Positions 6,312 to 12,877 of a stretch of 34,719 bases of DNA are shown here, piece after piece. The notes below the pieces were generated by a model. It had not been told where the DNA came from. It was given only the letters and a program-made list of their open reading frames with translations, and did not search any database. The stretch is from the NCBI GenBank assembly GCA_030655145.1, contig JAURWD010000085.1:1-34719 (forward strand). Reading direction: 5' to 3'. Every line of letters begins with the position of its first letter. The stretch's first letter is position 1. The position numbers and the translations under genes were made by a program. Source of the stretch: Ferruginibacter sp. Its GTDB lineage: Bacteria; Bacteroidota; Bacteroidia; Chitinophagales; Chitinophagaceae.

Positions 6312-7288
6312 CCAGACCAATCAAGATATTAGTTAATTACTTTTTCGGCCCTATACTTTTCCTGATTCTTTCCTGGAGTTTATACCGTCAAATTGATCGC
6401 CAGCCAGACCTTTCGCTCCGTTGGGAGCAAATTATGCTTAGCTGGCGAAGCTGGAAATTTTGGATGGTCATTCTCCTGATGCTCGCCAATTGGGGAATAG
6501 AAACGCGTAAGTGGCAGTTATTGGTGAATCATGTGCAGGCATTTTCGTTTGGGCGGGCGCTTAAGTCGGTTCTTGCCGGGTGTAGTGTAACTATGCTTAC
6601 TCCAAACCGTATTGGTGAATATGGCGGACGTATATTGTATGTAAAGGAAGAGCATCGGATAAAAGCCATCTCACTCACGTTAGTTGGCAGTCTGAGTCAA
6701 CTGTTAGTTACCATGGTGATGGGCTGTATCGGCCTTTTATATTTAAGATATCTTTCACACAATAATAGTAGTCTCGGAAAGGTTTTACCTGAATTTTGGG
6801 GTGACGTACTAATTTATCTTAGCATTGGGCTCACAGTATTACTGCTGTTGTTTTACCTGCGCCTGGGCTGGTTAGTTCGCACTTTAGAAAAACTTCCCAG
6901 TTTTCAAAAGGTAGTGAATCACATCAGGGTGTTGGATGAATTTGATGACAGGAGTTTATTACAGATCTTATTTTTATCATTTATTCGCTACATGGTTTTT
7001 ATTGCCCAGTATGTTTTGCTCTTGCAGGTTATGCAGATCGACATAGCGTTAGTCCTTTGTTTCTGGCTGCTTTCAATATTTTACCTTGTAATGGCCGTTG
7101 CACCTACGATCGGTTTTGTTGATCTGCCGATTAGGGTGAGCGCAAGTTGGGCTATCTTTAAAGCGTTCACAACAAACGAACTTGGTGTAGGAACTGCATC
7201 ACTGGGCATCTGGTTAATTAACATTGTTTTACCAGCAATCGTTGGCAGCCTGTTGATTTTGAGTGTCAAAATAGTAAAAGAGAAATGA
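6308..7288 (+). CDS. Flippase-like / lysylphosphatidylglycerol synthase transmembrane-domain protein
   Basis: A 326-residue integral membrane protein with about eight hydrophobic segments (first near residues 10-25, then about 48-65, 85-100, 120-145, 165-185, 215-240, 245-270 and 295-320). TPNRIGEYGGR at about residues 98-108 fits the signature of the PF03706 family, which includes the membrane domain of MprF and related putative lipid or glycolipid flippases. It lacks the cytoplasmic aminoacyl-transfer domain of MprF. The start is TTG at 6308: an in-frame stop lies at 6299-6301 and the first ATG would delete about 40 residues, including the first membrane segment. Its TGA overlaps the ATG of the next gene as ATGA, so the two products are made together. 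Confidence 0.8.
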   Translation: MTRPIKILVNYFFGPILFLILSWSLYRQIDRQPDLSLRWEQIMLSWRSWKFWMVILLMLANWGIETRKWQLLVNHVQAFSFGRALKSVLAGCSVTMLTPNRIGEYGGRILYVKEEHRIKAISLTLVGSLSQLLVTMVMGCIGLLYLRYLSHNNSSLGKVLPEFWGDVLIYLSIGLTVLLLLFYLRLGWLVRTLEKLPSFQKVVNHIRVLDEFDDRSLLQILFLSFIRYMVFIAQYVLLLQVMQIDIALVLCFWLLSIFYLVMAVAPTIGFVDLPIRVSASWAIFKAFTTNELGVGTASLGIWLINIVLPAIVGSLLILSVKIVKEK

Positions 7289-8097
7289 ACATATTTTTAA
7301 AAGCGGTTTTTCTATTCACAGGTCTTTTCACGTTTACCCAACAAGGGCAACCTGAATCCGACACATTTTGTGGTATAAAAAATACTGCATTCCGGGCAGG
7401 CGAGGCGGTTACCATGAAGGTGTTTTACAATTCACTCGGCATGTATATTGGCGCCGGCGAGGCGACATTCACTACCAGTCTCGAACGCTTCAATGGAAAA
7501 ACGGTTTACCACTGTGTTGGGGATGGAAAGTCTTACTCATTCTTTGATAATTTTTTTAAAGTAAGGGATCGCTACGAATCATACATCGATACAGCGACCA
7601 TGTTGCCGCTGAAATTTATCCGAAATGTTGATGAGGGCGGTTATAAGATTTATAACAATGTAACCTTTAACCAGGGAGCAGGAACCGCGGTAAGCACTAA
7701 GGGAGTTTTCAAAACTCCAACCTGTATCCAGGATGTAGTTAGTGCAATGTACTACGCACGCAATATCAATTTTGATAAGTATAAGCCGGGTGATAAAATT
7801 CCTTTCGATATGTTCCTCGATGATGAGGTATATCACCTATACATCCGCTACATCGGAAAAGAAGAAGTGAAGACCAGGTATGGAAAATTCCGTGCTATCA
7901 AATTTAAACCGCTCCTTATAAAAGGCACCATGTTCCAGGGGGGAGAAAAAATGACGGTATGGGTGAGCGATGATCCAAACCACCTCGTTCTCCGTGTTGA
8001 AAGTCCGATCAGTGTAGGCAGTGTGAAAGTCGATATGTACGGGTACAAAAACCTGCGCTATCCCTTGACTTCTTTGATCAGCATTCGCGGTAAATAA
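7285..8097 (+). CDS. Secreted DUF3108-type protein
   Basis: A 270-residue protein with an N-terminal signal peptide (KAVFLFTGLFTFTQQ), so it is expected in the periplasm or at the outer membrane. The body is beta-rich with AFRAGEAVTMKVFYNSLGMY, GEATFTTSLERFNGKTVYHC, RDRYESYIDTATMLPLKFIR, FDMFLDDEVYHLYIRYIGKE, YGKFRAIKFKPLLI, MTVWVSDDPNHLVLRVE and a C-terminal GSVKVDMYGYKNL. This strand pattern is that of the DUF3108 family, common in Bacteroidota and Proteobacteria and of unknown role. The ATGA overlap with the upstream flippase-like gene suggests a shared envelope task, such as handling a lipid moved by that protein; that is inference. It converges with the MBL hydrolase gene, leaving 4 bases between stops. 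Confidence 0.78.
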   Translation: MNIFLKAVFLFTGLFTFTQQGQPESDTFCGIKNTAFRAGEAVTMKVFYNSLGMYIGAGEATFTTSLERFNGKTVYHCVGDGKSYSFFDNFFKVRDRYESYIDTATMLPLKFIRNVDEGGYKIYNNVTFNQGAGTAVSTKGVFKTPTCIQDVVSAMYYARNINFDKYKPGDKIPFDMFLDDEVYHLYIRYIGKEEVKTRYGKFRAIKFKPLLIKGTMFQGGEKMTVWVSDDPNHLVLRVESPISVGSVKVDMYGYKNLRYPLTSLISIRGK

Positions 8098-8101
8098 CCT
8101 G

Positions 8102-8971
8102 CTAAATATCTTCCAGTTTGAAATGATCATTCATGCGGATACCCTTATCCGTTACCTTAAGGTCACAGCATTCGTAAACAGGATCATGTTCAAAAAACAG
8201 CACATAATTATTGTCGGCAGCAACCTGCAAAAAACTTTTCTTTTCCTGTAGAGAAGTTAGGGGAAACATATCATAGGCCATTACATAGGGCAGCGGAAGA
8301 TGTGCTGCCGATGGCAAAAGATCCGCCATAAAAGCAATCGTTCGCCCTTTGTAGTTAATCTTCGGTAGCATCATTGCCCGGGTATGCCCGTTTACAATTA
8401 CCAGTGATATACCCGGTATAAATGTGCACTCTTGTAACTCCGTCGACTGCTCCGTTTCCGCAGCGGGCAGCTCAACCATTTTCAACTGGCCGCACGCCTT
8501 AATCGGCAATATATTTTCTTTTAGGAAACTGGCTTTTTCACGTTCATTGGGTTCCGTCGCCCATTTCCAATGGCGCTCATTACTCCAATAGGTTGCATAC
8601 TTAAACGCTGGTAGGTATTTGTCTCCAACTTTTACAATGCTTCCGCCGCAGTGATCGAAATGCAGGTGCGTAAGAATGACGTCGGTAATATCATCTTTTT
8701 TAAGCCCAATGTTTGCAAGCGATTGGTCCAGGGAATTATCACCATGCAAATAATAGTGGCCAAAAAACTTTGGATCCTGTTTGTCGCCCATCCCGGTATC
8801 GATCAAAATTTTTCGGTCACCGTCTTCGATAAGAAGGCAGCGCAGCGCCCAGCTACACATATTATTTTCATCCGCAGGATTCAATTTATTCCACATGCTT
8901 TTAGGGACCACGCCAAACATGGCACCACCATCCAATTTGAAATAACCGGTATTGATCGTATGAAGTTTCAT
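8102..8971 (-). CDS. MBL-fold metallo-hydrolase
   Basis: A 289-residue metallo-beta-lactamase-fold hydrolase without a signal peptide. The metal site is intact: H102, H104, D106 and H107 in THLHFDHCGG, a later His in NGHTRAM, an Asp in IAFMADLLPS and a His in FFEHDPVYE near the C-terminus. The N-terminal region DGGAMFGVVPKSMWNK together with KILIDTGMGDK resembles the branch containing N-acyl homoserine lactonases and related lactonases, but that branch also holds many enzymes of unknown substrate, so I do not assign quorum quenching. It sits downstream of the MFS gene on the same strand (43-base gap) with no clear terminator between, so the two may be co-transcribed. Confidence 0.85.
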   Translation of the reverse strand: MKLHTINTGYFKLDGGAMFGVVPKSMWNKLNPADENNMCSWALRCLLIEDGDRKILIDTGMGDKQDPKFFGHYYLHGDNSLDQSLANIGLKKDDITDVILTHLHFDHCGGSIVKVGDKYLPAFKYATYWSNERHWKWATEPNEREKASFLKENILPIKACGQLKMVELPAAETEQSTELQECTFIPGISLVIVNGHTRAMMLPKINYKGRTIAFMADLLPSAAHLPLPYVMAYDMFPLTSLQEKKSFLQVAADNNYVLFFEHDPVYECCDLKVTDKGIRMNDHFKLEDI

Positions 8972-9014
8972 GATTTGAATTGGGAGTAAAAAATTTGAGA
9001 GCTAGACTCATTGC

Positions 9015-10322
9015 CTAACTAACCGGCACATCTTGAGGCATTCTTCGCAATTGCCTTTCCTTTAGAGATGTGAGGACGAGCAAAAAGAAACCAATCACGA
9101 AAAAGATGACGAGTGATAAAATTGAATTTCGAATCGTGCTCACGCCTTCGATAAACCCGAAAGTAAACAACCCGATCACAATGGCCATCTTCTCGGTAAC
9201 ATCATAAAAACTAAAGAATGAGGCAGTGTCTTTTGTTTCGGGCATAAACTTGGAATAAGTTGAACGACTGAGCGATTGGATGCCGCCCATCACCAAACCG
9301 ACCAAGGAAGCGATGATATAAAAATGCGTTTCCGTTGTGATGAAGTAGCCGCCAATACAAACACCTATCCACAGTAAAACCGTGAGTATGAGCACGCGGA
9401 TGTTTCCAAGTATTGTTGAAAGGCGCGACATGCCAATCGCCCCCAGGATGGCAACGAGTTGAATGATCACTGCGGTAATGATCAGTTTCTCATTGGGAAG
9501 TTTCAATTCTTTAATACCAAAATCAATGGCTACAAGCATCACCGTTTGAACACCCATACTATAGAAGAAAAACGCACCAAGAAATCTTTTCAAAACCGGG
9601 AGATGGATCAGCTGGTCCCAAACTATTTTTAACTCGTGAAAGCCATTCACCAGGGCATTTTTCTTTGTTTTGCGTTCTGTTTTCGGGCTGCTTGGCAAGG
9701 CATTAAAGGTGATCTGTGCGAAACACACCCACCAGATGCCCACTAACAGGAAAGTAAGTTTAAGCGGCAGTTCGCTGTTTGGCATCATGATCACGAGGCC
9801 AAAACCGATCATTTGCATGATCACGCTACCAATGTACCCAAAACTAAAACCGCGGGCACTTATCCTGTCCCGGTCCTTTTCTGCAGCGATCTCCGGCAAG
9901 TATGAATTGTAAAAAACCTGGCTGCCGTAAAACCCGATCCCGGCAAACATAAAACACAACAGTCCGATCGTCACATGATCTTTATCAAAAAAATACATGA
10001 GGGCACAACTTAAAGCGCCCATGTAGCAAAAGAACCGCATGAAATTCTTCTTGTTCCCCTTATAATCCGCGATGGATGATAGTATTAGCGACAGGAAGGC
10101 GATCACGATAAATCCAACAGCGAGCACATAATCCTTTAATTCTGTGTTTACGAAATTGCGGCCGAGAAAACTTATCCCGTCTTTAAACGCAGGGTTGTGC
10201 GTACCGGTCACTGCTGCGTAATAGGCTGGAAAGAAAGTGGTGGTAATTACCAGGTTGTACACTGAATTGGCCCAATCGTACATGGCCCAACCGTTCAGTA
10301 CCTTTTTAGGAGCAGTCAGCAT
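9015..10322 (-). CDS. MFS transporter, UMF1/Atg22-like family
   Basis: A 435-residue permease of the major facilitator superfamily with about twelve hydrophobic segments. The opening GWAMYDWANSVYNLVITTTF is characteristic of the UMF1 family (PF11700, related to yeast Atg22, a vacuolar amino-acid exporter), and the middle has SIADYKGNKKNFMRFF and YNSYLPEIAAEKDRDRISAR, matching the cytoplasmic loop of that family. The charged stretch PSSPKTERKTKKN between the two six-helix halves is the usual central loop. The substrate is unknown; amino-acid or small-metabolite efflux is a family-level guess. It lies downstream of uppP on the same strand after 78 bases with no recognisable full -7 box. Confidence 0.87.
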   Translation of the reverse strand: MLTAPKKVLNGWAMYDWANSVYNLVITTTFFPAYYAAVTGTHNPAFKDGISFLGRNFVNTELKDYVLAVGFIVIAFLSLILSSIADYKGNKKNFMRFFCYMGALSCALMYFFDKDHVTIGLLCFMFAGIGFYGSQVFYNSYLPEIAAEKDRDRISARGFSFGYIGSVIMQMIGFGLVIMMPNSELPLKLTFLLVGIWWVCFAQITFNALPSSPKTERKTKKNALVNGFHELKIVWDQLIHLPVLKRFLGAFFFYSMGVQTVMLVAIDFGIKELKLPNEKLIITAVIIQLVAILGAIGMSRLSTILGNIRVLILTVLLWIGVCIGGYFITTETHFYIIASLVGLVMGGIQSLSRSTYSKFMPETKDTASFFSFYDVTEKMAIVIGLFTFGFIEGVSTIRNSILSLVIFFVIGFFLLVLTSLKERQLRRMPQDVPVS

Positions 10323-10400
10323 TTAGTAAATTCATTTTGATGGTACAAGGGAATCAACCTAATGAAATTAATCAAATTATACATGCAACAAATTCGTTGT

Positions 10401-11192
10401 TTACCGGATAATGCCTTGCCAGATCAATAGCAGCATAATGATGCCGGCAATGATTCGGTAAATTCCCCAAATCCTAAAACCAAATTTTTTGAGGAATCCA
10501 ATAAAGAATTTAATGGCCAGCAACGCCACGATGAACGCTACCAGGTTGCCAATCGCAAGCTGGGTAATTTCATGGGAAGTGAAAGCGCCTACTTCCTTAA
10601 AGTGTTTGTATAATTTGTAAACCGTTGCTGCCAGCATCGTGGGAACGGCGAGGAAGAATGAAAATTCAGCGGCGGCACTACGAGTAAGTTTCTGTTGCAT
10701 ACCTCCGATGATCGATGCAGCGCTACGGCTTACGCCAGGGATCATGGCCACGCATTGCCAGATTCCAATGATCACAGCCTGCTTATAGCCTACCTCTTTT
10801 TCTGAATCAATGGTGGGGTGATTAAACATGTTGTCGATGAACAACAAAATAATTCCGCCGACCAATAGCGATACCGCGACGGTCAATGCGCTTTCGAGGA
10901 GCGCATCTATCTTATCAGAAAATAAAAACCCGAACAACAGTGCGGGTATAACGGCCACGAATAGCTTCACGTAAAACTGCCAGTTTTTAAAATCAAAAAA
11001 CTTTTTCCAGTAAAGCACCACCACTGCAAGGATAGCCCCCAACTGGATCGCTACGGTAAAAACCTTGGTGAATTCCGTTTCCTGGATATCCAGTAATTTT
11101 TCTGCGATGATCATGTGACCGGTTGAGGATACCGGTAAAAATTCAGTGAGTCCTTCTACGATCGCGACTATAATTGATTGAATGGTATTCAT
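10401..11192 (-). CDS. uppP: Undecaprenyl-diphosphate phosphatase UppP (BacA)
   Basis: UppP dephosphorylates undecaprenyl pyrophosphate at the inner membrane so that the lipid carrier can be reused for peptidoglycan and other surface glycans. The 263-residue product carries both signature motifs: EGLTEFLPVSSTGHMII (residues 13-29; E13, E17, S23 and H26 correspond to catalytic residues in E. coli) and IPGVSRSAAS (151-160) with the essential Arg. Several membrane segments are visible and the length is typical. Gene order ftsX, DUF3098 gene, uppP is one I recall from other Bacteroidota. A terminator at 11281-11308 separates it from the two upstream genes, so it should have its own promoter; I see no full TAnnTTTG match in the 88 bases before the start. 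Confidence 0.96.
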   Translation of the reverse strand: MNTIQSIIVAIVEGLTEFLPVSSTGHMIIAEKLLDIQETEFTKVFTVAIQLGAILAVVVLYWKKFFDFKNWQFYVKLFVAVIPALLFGFLFSDKIDALLESALTVAVSLLVGGIILLFIDNMFNHPTIDSEKEVGYKQAVIIGIWQCVAMIPGVSRSAASIIGGMQQKLTRSAAAEFSFFLAVPTMLAATVYKLYKHFKEVGAFTSHEITQLAIGNLVAFIVALLAIKFFIGFLKKFGFRIWGIYRIIAGIIMLLLIWQGIIR

Positions 11193-11280
11193 GGTGTGTA
11201 ATACAAATGTTAGCGAAGCCGGGGTTCTTGCCGGAGCCGGCGTTCACGGATTTTTGATAGGTTTAATTAATTAGGCGTAA

Positions 11281-11308
11281 TAAAAAATGCGATGCTAACC
11301 ATCGCATT
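11281..11308 (-). terminator. Rho-independent terminator after the ftsX-DUF3098 unit
   Basis: AATGCGATG and CATCGCATT form a perfect 9-pair stem with a 5-base loop (11286-11308). On the minus strand it is followed by a T-run. It separates the DUF3098 gene from uppP. Confidence 0.85.
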
Positions 11309-11388
11309 GAGTAAGTCTATTACAAAGCTGTCGTTACACAGTTTTCAAGTTAAGGAGCACCGGCACTTCCTTCCAAGCAAAATAGGAA

Positions 11389-11646
11389 TTAAATCTCTTT
11401 CGGTTTTCTCATTATTGCAAAGATCTCGATCACAAATCCAGCGATGATCAATAATGGAGCAATAGTAATACGCGTTGTACTATAAACATCATCATCGTTA
11501 AAAACACCCGGGTCGGTACTTTTACCACCAGCCATAAGGAAAAAGCCTAAGGCCATAACTACTAAACCTGCCAACATCATCAGGTAGTTTTCTTTACCGA
11601 ACAAGCCTTTCGTGATCGATGGTTGTTGTTTTTTAATCGTACTCAT
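11389..11646 (-). CDS. DUF3098 small membrane protein
   Basis: An 85-residue protein from the ATG at 11646; another ATG 18 bases upstream (11664) is possible, but MSTIKKQQPSITKGLFGKEN looks like the natural N-terminus. Two membrane segments are predicted at about residues 21-40 (YLMMLAGLVVMALGFFLMAG) and 64-80 (IAPLLIIAGFVIEIFAI), separated by a loop GGKSTDPGVFNDDDVY; the end is basic (MRKPKEI). This is the DUF3098 layout, a Bacteroidota family of unknown function. Its place 53 bases after ftsX, without a visible terminator between, points to a role with the cell-division or envelope machinery, which is inference from gene order only. Confidence 0.82.
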   Translation of the reverse strand: MSTIKKQQPSITKGLFGKENYLMMLAGLVVMALGFFLMAGGKSTDPGVFNDDDVYSTTRITIAPLLIIAGFVIEIFAIMRKPKEI

Positions 11647-11699
11647 TTCCAAAATTTGGTGCAAAATAACTGTAAATCAGCAAAATGATGGTGGCAGCC

Positions 11700-12581
11700 T
11701 TAATAAAGGTCGTCCAGCTTCATTTGCAGGTATTTCAAAACGGACCGGTGCGTGCTTACCAGTGAGATGGTAATTCCTAAGATAAGGATGCCGGCAATGA
11801 TCAGTGCCATATTCGTTGTGTCCCGAAGCAGACGTAACCAGGGGACAAAATTTTCAACTAAAAGGATAAAACCGAAGACTGCGACAATGGCCACTATTGC
11901 GGCAATAAGACCATTTAAAATAGCCCGTACATTCAGTGGCTTCGCAATGAAGCCCCTCGTTGCACCAACCATCTGCATCGTTTTGATAAGGAAGCGGTTG
12001 CTGTACATGGCCAGGCGAATGGTATTATCAATTGAAATGATGACGATAATAGAAAGAATGATCGCAAAGACCAGGATGCCTGCAGCGATGTATTTGGTAT
12101 AAGAACTTACATAACCCACGGTTTCTTTTGGATACTGAAATTCAGACATTACCCCCGTGTAGTTGCTGTCGAGATAGTTACTCAGAATTGCCAGGCTATC
12201 CTTGTCCATGTAGTCGGCTTTAACATAAAAATCGATGCTTTCCGGCAATGGGTTATTTGTAATGAACTTGCGCCAGGAACTATCATTTTGTGCGTTCCAT
12301 TTTTCTACCGCTTTTTCTTCCGTCACATATTCTGCTGATTTAACGTAGGGAAGTGCCGCTATATAAGTTTGCAAAGAATCGATTTGTTTTTTGGAAGCTG
12401 AAGGGCTGATCCAGGCGTGAACCTGGATATTCTCCCGGAACATCTCTCCCGATTTTTTAAGATTCAAAAACAACCATCCTACAATTCCGAAGAGGAACAG
12501 GACCAACGCGACACCGATAATCGCCATTACATAAGAAGGCTTACTGCGTTTTGATGAGGTTGATTTTCCAAATTGAGCCAT
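11700..12581 (-). CDS. ftsX: Cell division protein FtsX (ABC transporter-like permease)
   Basis: FtsX pairs with the ATPase FtsE to transmit ATP hydrolysis across the inner membrane to peptidoglycan hydrolases during division. The 293-residue product has the FtsX topology: basic cytoplasmic N-terminus, membrane segment at about 18-40, an extracytoplasmic domain at about 45-160 (IQVHAWISPSASKKQIDSLQ, YVTEEKAVEKW, NPLPESIDFYV), then three membrane segments near 165-190, 222-245 and 265-285. SNRFLIKTMQMVGATRGFI after the second segment is the conserved coupling loop of FtsX/MacB-like permeases. No ftsE is adjacent, which I recall as usual in Bacteroidota. The DUF3098 gene follows. Confidence 0.93.
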   Translation of the reverse strand: MAQFGKSTSSKRSKPSYVMAIIGVALVLFLFGIVGWLFLNLKKSGEMFRENIQVHAWISPSASKKQIDSLQTYIAALPYVKSAEYVTEEKAVEKWNAQNDSSWRKFITNNPLPESIDFYVKADYMDKDSLAILSNYLDSNYTGVMSEFQYPKETVGYVSSYTKYIAAGILVFAIILSIIVIISIDNTIRLAMYSNRFLIKTMQMVGATRGFIAKPLNVRAILNGLIAAIVAIVAVFGFILLVENFVPWLRLLRDTTNMALIIAGILILGITISLVSTHRSVLKYLQMKLDDLY

Positions 12582-12639
12582 GTGGTATCTGATTTATTGT
12601 CGGTGCTGTTTTCGATAAGTTTTGAAAAATGCAAGGCCG

Positions 12640-12647
12640 CAAAAATA
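12640..12647 (-). promoter_or_regulatory. -7 box for ftsX
   Basis: TATTTTTG on the minus strand fully matches TAnnTTTG, 58 bases upstream of the ftsX ATG. No convincing -33 is seen. Confidence 0.4.
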
Positions 12648-12669
12648 AAGGTTTTTACCTGCTTTACTG

Positions 12670-12677
12670 TACTTTTG
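12670..12677 (+). promoter_or_regulatory. -7 box for leuS with a long leader
   Basis: TACTTTTG fully matches TAnnTTTG and lies 22 bases from the divergent ftsX -7 box. Use of this promoter would give leuS a leader of about 195 bases. A nearer 7-of-8 candidate, TAACTTTT, lies at about 12748-12755. The 296-base gap 12582-12877 otherwise holds no gene I can support; it contains the 10-base palindrome GATCATGATC at 12786-12795. Confidence 0.35.
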
Positions 12678-12877
12678 CCCACTACAAAACGAGCGCCGGC
12701 CAAATATATTTTTTATTTAGATTATATCTTCTTCCGAATTGTAGTAAATAACTTTTCTTTCACAGTTCCGGGGTCGGGGGATATTGATCATGATCGATTT
12801 ATAAACCAATCAGCTTCTGAAGGCAGGCATTTTTACTTCGCCCCAATGATCCTGGTAATTACAATCATCAACAACAG

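Noticed and set aside
8102-8971. Quorum-quenching lactonase call for the MBL hydrolase
   Set aside because: The metal site and N-terminal style fit that branch, but the same branch holds many enzymes with other substrates and no signalling genes are nearby.
12786-12795. GATCATGATC palindrome as an operator
   Set aside because: Only one short copy, with no matching site elsewhere in the gap; not enough to call an operator.
12678-12877. A T-box or amino-acid-responsive riboswitch before leuS
   Set aside because: I could not find the T-box core or an obvious terminator/antiterminator pair, and T-boxes are not typical of this phylum.
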